Shown here piece after piece: positions 46,101 to 58,100 of a DNA stretch of 64,000 nucleotides. Location of the stretch: contig BTPG01000007.1 in the NCBI GenBank assembly GCA_036245525.1, forward strand, positions 162,250,063-162,314,062. Reading direction: 5' to 3'. Position 1 is the stretch's first letter. Each line of letters opens with the position of its first letter. The translations under genes were made by a program, and so were the position numbers. Under the pieces are notes generated by a model. It was not told the DNA's origin. It ran no database searches and saw nothing but the letters and a program-made list of their open reading frames with translations. The stretch is from Semisulcospira habei (lineage: Eukaryota; Mollusca; Gastropoda; Semisulcospiridae).

Positions 46101-49100
46101 GCGGTAGGGACTTGGCGATAAGCCTTGAAGCCTCACCCATAGCGTGGACCGACTGTGATCCGAGCGAAGGGCCGGCAACGTCTGACGAGGCGGAGGCCGA
46201 CGCGACAGCGGAAAAAGGCGGGAAGGAGAACCCGCCGCCGAGTCCTGCAAGAAGATCGCCGAGGCCGAGTCCGACGGATGAAGGCTGAGGACGTCCGTTC
46301 CAAACTGATCTTCTCGCGGCAAAGACGAAAGGGGCGAGCGGCTACGAGAGTGCCGCACCGCCGCGCGCGAGGTAGACGCAGCCGCCCGCGACGCACGCAA
46401 AGAGGCGCGCCGCGGCGACGGAGGGACCGTGGCAAAGCGACGGTCCACCTCGAAGTCGGGATCCGCACGCGGCAGCCGACGTGAGCGACCAACCGCGATC
46501 GGAATACCGAGGAAGTGGCCTGGTCACCCCTGGCCCGCCCGGGAGAACCGGTGCGAGGGGGGGGGGGGGGGGGGGGGGACCGCCAATAGTCTCCCCTAGC
46601 CCGCTCAGGAAAGGCGGAGCGGGGAGGGGACAAATACCGGGCACGCGGCCCCCCGTCCGATGTGTCGGACCGTGGAGGACGCGCGATGTCACACCGGGCC
46701 CGCCTGGTCGATACGAGGCGGGGGGGGGACAGTCTAGGGTCACGCCAAGCCCGCTCAGGAAAGGCGGAGCGGGGAGGGGACGATTTATGAGCCCGCTGCC
46801 CCAGCTCCGAAGCCTCGGAGCGAGGGGGGGGCGGGGGGGGGGCGAGGGTCCAAGTCACACCGGGCCCGTCCGGTCGATACGAGACGGGGGGGGGACAGTC
46901 TACGTGCACGCCAAGCCCGCTCAGGCGAAGCGAAGCGGGGAGGGGACCATTATGTGCACGCGACCCCCGCTCCGACTCCTCGGAGCGTGGGGGGCGAGAG
47001 TCAACCACACCCCGGGCCCGCCCAGGCGAGACGGGGCGGGCGGGGGGGGGGGAAGAAAGCGAAGCATGCCTTGCCCGTTCGGAAAATACAGAGCGGGGAG
47101 GCAGCATTACTAACGGTCTCGAGTCACGTGCCGAAGCCTCGGTGCGTGAGCGAGAGCATTTCTTATCACGTTTACTCTCTTTCTTATGCTTGCGTTCCGT
47201 CACCCGTCCCCGCTCCGGAGACCTAGAGCCGGGGGTGGCCGACGAACGCTCATCTCTCCCAGACCGCTCGCCCGAAGCAGAGCGGGGGGTGGGAACCAAA
47301 ATGGGCTCAAGCCACGCGCTAACGAAGCAGAGCGTGGGGAGCGTGACTCCGAAACTCGCCTACCCTGCTCCGAAGACTCGGAGAGGGGAGGGAGAACCTG
47401 CGAGGTAACGGTACAAGAAGGGGACTTACCTGTGGGCCGGAAAGCCCGATGCGCCGAGGGAAGTACGTCCACCCGTGGAGGATCCCGTGGAGACCGAAGC
47501 GGGCGAGGGGACCGGTCACGCCTGAAGAAGTCCCACCTGCGCGAACACCGGTCTTCCGTCCAAGCGGCGCCACCATCACACGTTCCGTCCGAAGCACAGC
47601 CCTAACACGGCAAGCAAGAGTCGAGTGCATCAACCGGCCACTGGAAGTCCCCGCACGGCGGCAAGTCTTCGACACAGAAGAAGCCAAAAGGCCCTAAACC
47701 AGCTACGCCGGCGAAGAAAGTCCACCTTGCACAAACCAGCCGGGCACAAGTCACGTGCGTCGTCGAACCCCAAGGCCAAGCCAAGGGTGAACTCACAAGT
47801 CAGAGCCGGTAAAACCGGTCGGCGCACAGGTCACAATGAGTCCAATTGTCAAAGGAAAAACCACGAATGTAGTGAGTCCAGGGCTGAATCGAAGACTCCA
47901 ATTCAAGCCCACAGTCAAAAACCACTGAAACCCGTAGAACGGAGAAAGGCAAAAACTCGACCGTCCCCGGTCGAGCTATGAGTGAAACTGACGAGGTCGC
48001 CCTGTGCTCGCCGGGATAGGGTAGTAAGGGGAGGCCACCCGGGGTCATAGTGCTTGGATCCCCGGTGTCTCCTCCCCAGTTGTGTGCTACACACAATTTT
48101 GCTGAAATCTATAGGCAATAGAGTGTATTCCCAGATAGTAATGCCATCGGTAATGTATTTTGAAAAAACAAATGCGTACTTTTGTTTTAAAGAAAATTGG
48201 CCTCACAGAAACCATAAAAACCAAATAAAGCCAAATGTTAATCTCCTATACAGAGACAAAGCCTGGGGATTGGGAAAGATGCAACTGCAGGATATGGAGA
48301 AACAGCAGGCAACTGAACATTGCCAACTGCAAGAGGTATAGATCCTCATGAGCCCCTGCAGTTGCGGGGGCTCATGAGGATCTATACCTCTTGCTGAAAC
48401 CACATTACATAGTATCAGTGGTGATTTTTTTCTCAAATATAGGGGGTCAGGTCGAGCACGGCAGATTAAGTTCACGATGACGCACTGGTGAGTTTTTCAG
48501 TGCATAAAGATAAAGCTTAGTGCATCAGAGTAAATTTTTCTTTTACATCGGTCTGATGCAGAGCTCGGAACACTAGTGCGTCAGAGGTGGCTTTAGAGGG
48601 TCAGATACGCACATTTCTGCGTAATAATCATCACTGAGTAAATACATTCCTTAGACAGTTGGGGATTTCTGGCGTTGAATTTACCATGGTACACCCAACA
48701 CAACTAGCATCCACTGGCAGTGTTTGGGGCATCACAAGATAAATTACTCTATGTTGTCACCACAAGGTCATCCGAGTCCAAATGCCTGTGTGAATACTGT
48801 TCATTATGAAAATACAGGAAGGCAGACCAGGTCCAATGTCAAAATACTGCTAGCCACAGGTGGGGCATGTAAAATTAGGATTTCGTAAGCTTTTCCTGCA
48901 ATCTAGACATGAATGTTATTTTTACCATCGGTGTACCAATAGAGTTCAGTACACTAAAGATCCACTCTACACATTTCCCGTAAGTCTGCCTGCCAACTTT
49001 CACCCAGAGCAACATGAACTTACAAAAGCCGAATACTGGCTGAGTGGCAGGTTGAGGCTGAGGCTGTCAAACATGTCATATACATTTCCCGTAAGTCTGC

Positions 49101-52100
49101 CTGCCAACTTTCACCCAGAGCAACATGAACTTACAAAAGCCGAATACTGGCTGAGTGGCAGGTTGAGGCTGAGGCTGTCAAACATGTCATATACATTTCC
49201 CGTAAGTCTGCCTGCCAACTTTCACCCAGAGCAACGTGAACTACGAAAGCCGAATACTGGCTGAGTGGCAGGTTGAGGCTGTTGTCAAACATGTCATATA
49301 CATTTCCCGTAAGTCTGCCTGCCAACTTTCACCCAGAGCAACGTGAACTTACGAAAGCTGAATACTGGCTGAGTGGCAGGTTGAGGCTGAGGCTGTCAAA
49401 TATGTCATATACATTTCCCGTCAGTCTGCCTGCCAACTTTCACCCAGAGCAACATGAACTTACAAAAGCCGAATACTGGCTGAGTGGCAGGTTGAGGCTG
49501 AGGCTGTCAAACATGTCATATTTGACAGGACACCGGTAGCCACACGTCATACACACTGCCTGCGATGCCAGCAAACCATTCAGCGGTGATTCCTGTCTTC
49601 CTGGCAGTGCAGGCAGCAGGCCACAAGTCCGAGTCCGGCCGCTAGACCGAAGCAGCGGGCCATTCTTTGACTCCTGAGCAAAATAAACAAAACTGAGGAA
49701 ACAATGAAATTTATTTAATGCTTATCATTCAGAATACACCAGCGTGTGAAATAAGTTTCACTAAATTAGTTCAACGGTAGTGCCAGAATAGCTTGGCGCC
49801 TCTAGGCGCCAAGCTATTCTGGCACTACCCTTGAAATAAAGCCATTGGTCTCTATCCTTATCTGTACGCACTGTAATGTAGCGAGCATATGGCAGTGTGC
49901 AGATTTGAAGCTTTTAGCCTCAGTATGATATGGGATAAGCTCACTCATCTTGTAAACCATTAGCCTTCAGTGCATGCACATTGCATTTTTAAATCATGAT
50001 CAATTCAACGTCATAAAAAAAAACCACAGATACAAAGTGGTCACAGCAAGAGGCAACTGCGGGGGTTCATGAGGATCTATACCTCTTGCAAAGGGTCAGG
50101 TTCAATTCTCCTCAGCAGTTAATTGGTTAAAAACACAACAGTCAGGAAGAGACTGACCATGAGAGTTCGCAGTGACGTTAACTCTTTCGAGAATCCGGAT
50201 GCGGCACGTCTCGAAAGAGTTAACGCCAGCTCAGCACAGGCCTGGGAAGTTGCCATGCTACAACCTCCTACAACAGCTAACGCATAGTTTTATTCTCTTC
50301 GCTGCTAGGAAAATGTGAACACAATCAGACTGCAAGAAGCACTGATCCTCATGAGCCTCCACAGTTGCAGGGACTCATGAGGATCTATGTCTCACACTGA
50401 CAACACTTTGTATCCATGTTCCTTGGAGCGCTGGGACTCTTCGGCGATTTGGAAAAAAACAGAATGTATGTCCACAGACAGTGTAGAGGTTGACATTTTC
50501 AATGTGCTGACTCCATGAGGGGTCAAACTAAATCAGGCTCTACCTCAGTCTTTATGGATGCCTCACAAAGCATGTGTGAAGTCTGGCACTAACCTGACCC
50601 TGCAGGGCTCTGACGTCGAAGAGAGAGAAGACGCTGGGTGCACGAGATGTCTCCTCGGCCAGTGTCTCGGACATGGCGTGCATCAGCTCGTGGCAATCCT
50701 GAAACAGCAACAGTCATGTGATGACATACAGTGGTCTCTGCTCATAACAGGGTTAGAGTGTCCAATATAAGAATGTATTTCCGAAGCCCTAACAATGCTC
50801 TCAAAAGCCACTTGCCAGTTCAATGACCTCTTGAAGTCAGAGACAGACTCACTGTTTCTGACCTCAAGAGGAAGTGTATTCCATAACACTGCGGCTTGAT
50901 AAACAAAAGTGCGCTGACCAAATGTTTCAGTTTGGACAGAAGGTACACACAACTTCTGTTTATCGGAAGAGGAGCGGTGCTCACGAGAGGGTGTATACAC
51001 ATGCAGCAAAGAGGACAAGTATTCTGGGCTGGTGCCTGAAAGGCAGTTAAACAGATTGACATAACTTTGTATTGAATAAGTGAGGACACAGGTTTTGTTT
51101 ACCTGTGAAATAAAATCAATCTAAAAATCTTTAACTCATTCAGCCTGACAGCCATATTTTCCAAATTTGGGAGGCGTCATCTAATAACTATGCACTAGTT
51201 GCAGGAGATGGATCGACCATGATAATTCAAGGGCAGTGCCAGATTAGCTTGGTGCCAACAGGCGCCAAGCTCATCTGGCACTACCCTTGAATTATCATGG
51301 TGAACCCATCTCCTGCTGTAGTGCTTCAGGGCTGAATGGGTTATCTAAAAAAAAATGTATTTTTCTCTAAAAGGTATTTTTTTGAAAAATACTTACCGAT
51401 GGCATTATTATGTGGAAGATACACTTAGCTGAACGATTTCAGCCTAAGAATCTGTTGTGTATACATACACAACCAGGGAGGCGACTCTAGGGCGCCGTTA
51501 CCAAGACACCCTGAGTAGCCTCCCTTCCCTCCCCATCCAGGTACATGTGCAGTGGTGCAACGCCAGTCGAATGCTATAGCGCTCCGGCGGCAAGTGGGGT
51601 AGGCGGGAGAGCCATCCGAGTAATGCCAATTGGTAAGTATTTTTCTAAAAAATACCTTTTAGAGAAAAATTAATTTTTCTCTAAAATGTATTTTTTCGAA
51701 AAATACTTACCGATGACATGACTCGGAGGTCCCTCCCTCCTCCCCGCTTGCCGCTGGTAACTCCGTAGACAACTGGCTAAAGGAGACACCACCGGGCACG
51801 TGACCGGATGGGCAGGGGAGGCTACTCTCGTCCCTGTTAGGGATCCCCGAGAGCCTCCTGGGGGGACCCTTTGGGTCTTAGGCTAAAATTGGTAAGCAAG
51901 TAGACTATTTCCAGACAGTCATGTCATCGGTAAGTATTTTTCGAAAAAATACATTTTAGAGAAAAATTAATTTGTTTCCTCAAAACACATTACCGATGAC
52001 ATGACTGTCTGGAAGAATGCCAAAAAGGAGGAGGGTGCCGCACAATCCCTTTCTGAAACCTCATTAGGGACGAAGACGGCCCGTCACTCCTGATCACACA

Positions 52101-55100
52101 CTCCCGACAATTTTAGCGAAGTGCATACCTAAGGTGCCAGGGGCGCCTGGAAGGAGTGCTGTGCCACAGATGTCGCCCACCAGAGAGAGGTTGTCGCGCT
52201 GGACCGTCAGGTCGCGGAGGTAGAAGCGGGCAAAGGTGGTTTCGGCCCGCCATCCCACTGCAGCCACAATGTCCTTAACCGCGCAGTTGCGGTCAAAGGC
52301 GAGACTTGCGGCCATAGCGCGAACTTCATGGGCGCGTATCCTGAGGGCCTCGGCTCCCTGTGGGGAGAGGTCGCAATAGGCGGACCGTATTACCCAGCGG
52401 AGCCAGGAGGAGATTGTTTGGGCAGAGATGTCAGTTCTGCCGGCGGTCAGAGGCAAAAAAGAGACGAGTCCGTCCCCTCCGTACGGACTTGGAGCGACGC
52501 AGGTAGATACGGAGTGCACGCACCGGATCTTGCTGCCGAGTCTCCCGAGGAAGGTCGGGCCCCTTAAGCGGGCGAATAGCGATGACCTGAGGCGCCGTCA
52601 AGGGAGATCTAGTCTTAGCGAGAAAGGACGGATCCGGGAGAAGCTGAACGGAGCCATCCACCCGGAACTGCAGGCAGGAAGGGCGAGACGAGAGCGCGTG
52701 GAGCTCGCTGACGCGGGCTGCCGTGGCGAGGGCCACCAGGAAGCAGGTCTTCCGAGTCACGTCCACGAAGCTGGCCAGATGGAGTGGTTCGAAACGGTCC
52801 GAATTCAGCCAGGTGAGGACCCAGGGGAGGTCCCAGTGTGGAACGAGGGAGCGGGAAACTGGATGCTGCAAGCCGAAATGCGCCATAAGGTCGGCCAGGT
52901 CCTTGCAGGCACCAGGGTCGGGACGGCCGAGGTGACGGTAGGTGTCGGCAATCATGGAGAGATAGCCACGGATCGTGATGGGAGCCAAACCTTGGTCATG
53001 GAAGAGCCAAAGGAAGAAGTCCGCGAGCTGAGGGGTCGTCAGATCGACGGGGGAGAGACGACGGTCAGAGCACCAGGCACGAAGCACTCGCCACTTTCCC
53101 TCGTAGACACGTCTGGTGGAAGGTCTGCGGGCTGAAGCGATAGCGTCCACTGCCGCACTCGAGAAGCCTCTAGCGGAGAGGGCGTGCCGCACAATCGCCA
53201 GGCGTGTAGGAGAAGTCGCTCGGGGCAGGGGTGGAAGAGCGGCTGGCGGGGCTGCTTGAGCATCGTGCGAGGGGTGGGAAGTGGAAGGGGCGGATCCGTG
53301 GCGAGACTGAGCAGGTCGGTGGTCCCAGATCTGTCCCAGGAGAACGGGGCCACCAGGAGAAGGACTGCGTTGCACCCCCGGAGCTTGAGCAGGACTTTGG
53401 GGACCAAGACCGTCGGAGGGTAGGCGTAGGCAACTAGTCCGTCCCAGGAGATCGAGAGCGCATCGACCGCCCAGGCCAGCGGGTCAGGAATCGGGGAGAC
53501 GAAGAGGGGAAGCTGGTGGTTCCACCTGGTGGCGAAGAGGTCGACAAGGGGAGTCTCCCAACGCTTGCATATCAGGCGAAAGATGTCCCGGCGCAGGGTC
53601 CATTCTGTGTGAAGAAGCTGGCCCCGCAGAGAGAGGGAGTCTGCCAAAACGTTCAGGTGACCTGGAATGTGACGGGCTCGTAGGGAGATGCCGCGGTCCT
53701 CGCACCAGCGAAGGAGTCGGTAGAGAAGGATGCAGAGGTCGGGCGAGCGGGTCCCTCCCTGCTTCTGTATGTAAGCGACGACCGTGGAGTTGTCGGAGAG
53801 GACAAGGAGGTCCTGCGTCCGAAGATCGGGTTCCCAAGCGCGGAGGGACTGCCAAACCGCATTCAGCTCCAGCCAGTTGATGTGCCGCGAAGCCAGGTCC
53901 TCGTTCCAGCGACCGGCCGCATAGCGAAAACTCGGGAGAAGGTGAGCGCCCCACCCGGCGAGACTGGCATCGACGCAGAGAGAGAGACGGGGCAGTGGTG
54001 AGGTCAGGGGAATCCCGGAGCCGAGCCAAGAAACGTCCGTCCAGCGAAGCAGATGGGGCCGCAGCATAGGGGGTATCGGCACCAGGGTGGAGAGGTCACC
54101 GGAGGACGGTCTCCAGTGGAGGAGAAGATGCAATTGAAGAGGACGAGAGTACAGACGACCGAGGGGAAGGAGATCTGCCGCAGCACTCATCAGGCCGAGG
54201 AGCTGGAGCCACACCCTGGCGGGGACAGCCGCTTCCTGAGCTACCAGATAGGCGAGATCGGCGAGTTTCTGGATCCGCGGCTCGGGAAGACGCACTAGGT
54301 TGCAGTCGGTCACAAACTCCATCCCCAGGTGCACGAAGTGGCGAGAGGGAGTGAGGTCGGACTTGCCGGCGTTGACCAGGAAGCCGAGGCGAGATAACAG
54401 GAGTAGAAGCGCATCCCTGTCCAGGAGAAGAGAGGCCACCGACTGGTTCCGCAGAAGGTCGTCCAAGTAGTTGGAGATCGGGCTGGAAGAAGAACGACGG
54501 GCTCTGGCTACCACGGCGTTCATGATCTGCGTAAACACCCACGGACTGAGGTTGAGACCGAAGGGGAGGGCCCGAAACTGGAAAACAGTCCCGTCGATGG
54601 CAAAGCGGAGGTACCGGCGGGAGGCAGGATGGATTGGGACGTGCAGGTAGGCATCGGACAGGTCCAGGCTGACGGCGAAGTCCATGGGCTGGACGGCAGC
54701 ACGGAGGGACCTGGCTGTCTCCATCCGGAAGGACGGGGCGGCAATGAACCGATTCAGGGCGGAGAGATCGATGATCGGCCTCCACTTGCCTCCAGGCTTG
54801 GGGACTACGAATAGTCGGCTGTAGAAGGCGGGGGAGTCGTGGCAGGAGACGACCTCCGTAGCGGCTTTCTGGAGAAGAGCAGCGACTTCTCCGCGAAGGG
54901 CATCGGCCTTGGGCGGATCTGACGGAATCTCGGTCCACAGGGGGGAGCGCCGAAGCGGGGGCGGGGAACGAAAGGAGATGAGAAGACCGTCTGAGACAAT
55001 GGAGAGGATCCAAGGGTCGTCCGGAAACAGGGAGCGCCAGACGTCTCCGTGCAGGGCGAGCCTCCCACCGACAGGCGTCCCCGAAGCGGTCGGCGGGGGC

Positions 55101-58100
55101 GGAGGCGAGCAGAAGTCAGGGGGTCCTCCCACGCCCAGGGCGGCGGGCGGGCTTGGGCCAGGCCGGGACGGCAGGACGGGCAGGATGGGCGCGGCCAGGA
55201 CCGGGCGCACGGGAAGAGGACAGGAGGCCGAGGCGGAGGCAGGGGCCGTCGCGGAGGGTCTGACGAACCGCAGGGCGCGACCCGAGGCCTTGCGGGTTGG
55301 CGGAAAGCGAAACGAGGGGGCGCTGGGCCAACGGTCCTTGTTAGCTTCCTTCAGGGACTGCCAGGAAGGGCCGAAGAGGAGCGAAGCGCCGACCGGGGCC
55401 CGGTGGAGCTGGGATTTCACATCACGGGGAAGACCCGGGCAATACTGGAGCACCACATCACGCCGCATCAAGTCACAGTTGGCGGCCGCTGCCATGGCAT
55501 TGACGGACGAATGGTAGGCCACTCGGTTGGCTGCAACTGCCAAGGTGTGAAGATCCGACAGCAGGGGCGGAGCGAAGGGAAGCCAGGCTGCCTCGATACG
55601 GCTAATGAAGGCTTGTGTGAGGAGCTCCAAAAAACCCGAACAAGCGAGGGCGTTTCGGACGAGTGAGGCGGTACGTTCCAGGCCGCGAGGCAGGACACGG
55701 TTGAGCTGGGAAGAGCCGCCGGCGAGCACCAGCGCAGGCGGATCCACCAGAGGCAGCGAGCACGAGAAGGATTGCGAGTGGCCGGCGTACCAGGACTGCC
55801 GAAAGGCGATGTCGACACCGGAAGGCCAGCGGCGGTCAGAGAAGAAGTCCGAGTCGGAAGCGGAATCTCGCTGGAGGTGCGCAGACAGGGCGTCCATTAG
55901 GTCGCGGAAGGCAGGCGGCTGGGGAAGCGACTTGAATTTCTTAACCTGTCGAGCAGCGTCCACAAAGGCGGCCGCTTTCCTCTTCAGCGGTGGGGAAGAT
56001 GGGCAGGAATCCGCGGAAGGCACGCCGCGATGAGACGGGCGGCGTCGTCCAAGGCTCGGAGAGTCTCGCCACAAGGAGTGGACAGGGTAGCTGGAGACGC
56101 TGGATCCTCCACCTGAGAGGGCGAACGGCTGCCGGACTCAAGCAAGGCCGACACGGAGTCCTCCGGCAGCAGGCGTAAGGTCTCTCCATCGATGGCAGGC
56201 GATGGCGGCGGGGAAGACCGAAGCACAGTAGGTAAACCGACGCGCGCAGGCGGTGGAGGGCTACGCTGACGCCAGCGCGGGGAAGTAAGAGGCGAAGGGC
56301 GTCGGGAACGATGAGAGCGTCGATCCCGATGAGAACTACTACGCCGAGAACGAGGCGGAGTCCTGTCGTCTCTACTACTCCTACGAGAGGAGTGTGGTGA
56401 GGGGCGCCGAGGGGAACAGCGCTGCGGAGAACGGCTGCGCCGACGGGAGGCATAAGAGGAAGTCGAGCGAGAGGACGACGAATGCCGGGGGCTACGTCTC
56501 CTATCCACGCGACGAGGCTAAGCCGACGGTCGACATCATGGCGCCTGGAAGAACGGGGACGGTCTCTTCTGTCCCGAGGAGGAGGAAAAGGTGACAACTG
56601 TCGCGGTGCCCGGGGCTCAAGGGAAGGGGGGCACGTTGCGGACTAGCAGCTGGGGCCGAAAGGCCACGGTGAAGGGTAGAAGGCGACGACGGTCGCGGTG
56701 CCCGGGGCTCATGGAGGGGTGCACGTAGCCGGCTAGGCGACTCGCCGGAGGAGTCAGCGGGCTTAGGAGGGGGGGCCATAAGGCCAACACGTCTAGTAAC
56801 AGGCGACAAGGGTGGCGGTGCCCGGGGCTCAAGGAGGGGGGCACAACTAGACGGAGAGGCCGAAAGGCCGACGCGTGTATCGACGAGCGACAAAGTCGCG
56901 GTGCCCGGGGCTCAAGGAGGGGGGCACGGAGCCGGCTTGGCGACTCGCCGGAGGAGTCAGCGGGCTTAGGGGGGGCCACAAGGCCCACGCGTCTACTAAC
57001 AGGCGACAACAGTCGCGGTGCCCGGGGCTCAAGGAGGGGGGCACAAAGCCGGCTTGGCGACTCGCCGGAGGAGTCAGCGGGCAAGGGCGGTGCAGACACC
57101 GTAGCAGGAATAGTCTTACCAGGCAGACGAGGCGTGCGTTTCTCCACTTCCGAGGAGGGGAGCTTGACTGGGTCCCGGCGTGCTGTGACAGGTCGCTCGC
57201 GCCGGTAGAACCTCCAAAGCTCCGACCAACGAACCTCCGGCCACGAAGAGCAGACAGCGCAGGCGAGGTCCGAGGAGCAGCCAGAACACGGAAGACAGAC
57301 TTCATGCCGGTCACTAGGCCACTGAAAGTCGCCGCATCGGGGACAGGTGCGCACTTGATGACTGCAACACAAACCCAAAGATGAAAGGCGACCGGCGGCG
57401 GGAACTAACCCGCCTACATAACTTCCGAACCAGGTAAACGAGTGAAGCTCACGACGAAACGCGAGAGAGAACCAAAAAGTTCGAGACGAGACCGACGTCC
57501 GGCCCAGCCGGGCGAGACGTAGGCGGCGGCCGAGACGTTACCTTTCCATGGCGGAGCGCCAAAGCACAAACCACCGTGAGCGATAGAAGCTGAGAAGCAG
57601 AAGAAGGCCCCAGGCCCAGCTAACAGCACGAGGCACAGACGAGGGCTAGCAGAGAAGGAGGCGACGCCAGAAGCAGAGACGAGAGGCTAGGCGAAGACAG
57701 GCCGGTAAGGACGGTCGAACCGTACACAGTCTACGAAGGGTCAGAGGCTCAGGTAAACGCGTGCGTACGCTAACAGCGAAGTAGACAACTGGCTAAAGGA
57801 GACACCACCGGGCACGTGACCGGATGGGCAGGGGAGGCTACTCTCGTCCCTGTTAGGGATCCCTGAGAGCCTCCTGGGGGGACCCTTTGGGTCTTAGGCT
57901 AAAATTGGTAAGCAAGTAGACTATTTCCAGACAGTCATGTCATCGGTAATGTGTTTTGAGGAAACAAATACATTTGTTTCCTCAAAATACATTACCGATG
58001 GCATTACTATGTGGAAGAATAGCGAAAAGGAGGAGGGTGCCACCCACTAGGTCCAGCCACTGCTCGTGCTTAGCAATCGCGACCAGGAGCAACCTCCTGA

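Larger units (their letters stand above)
41812..48172 (-). mobile_element. DIRS-B in USP30 intron 5
   Basis: 6.4 kb, close relative of DIRS-A without the RTE. Inverted terminal segments (41860-42030 and about 47985-48165) and ICR at 42069-42168. Minus-strand order: gag-like 45180-47830, RT/RNase H 43500-45140, recombinase 42330-43300. The pre-insertion target can be read from the flanks as CCTGAAAAATGCGTAC; the two junctions overlap in AAAT with no duplication. Its left terminus lies about 4 bases from the AG of the exon 6 acceptor. Confidence 0.93.
51667..57968 (-). mobile_element. DIRS-D, most intact DIRS element, nested in DIRS-E
   Basis: 6.3 kb. Outer left arm 51667-51723 is a perfect 57-base inverted copy of 51917-51973 (inner arm, part of the ICR). 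The right end, GAGGAAACAAA at 57958-57968, matches the other half of the ICR. Coding: Cys-rich gag head and linker, a 1011-codon gag-C/RT/RNase H frame, and an overlapping recombinase frame. The 193-base segment 51724-51916 is inverted compared with DIRS-A, B, C and E, so its ITR-like sequence is in direct, not inverted, orientation to the right end. Confidence 0.93.

Noticed and set aside
48961..49516. Regular 111-base repeats that might look like a CRISPR array or a repeat protein (YTFPVSLPANFHPEQ on the plus strand)
   Set aside because: No spacers; units are contiguous and explained by duplication of a USP30 exon-intron junction. The plus-strand frame is a shadow.
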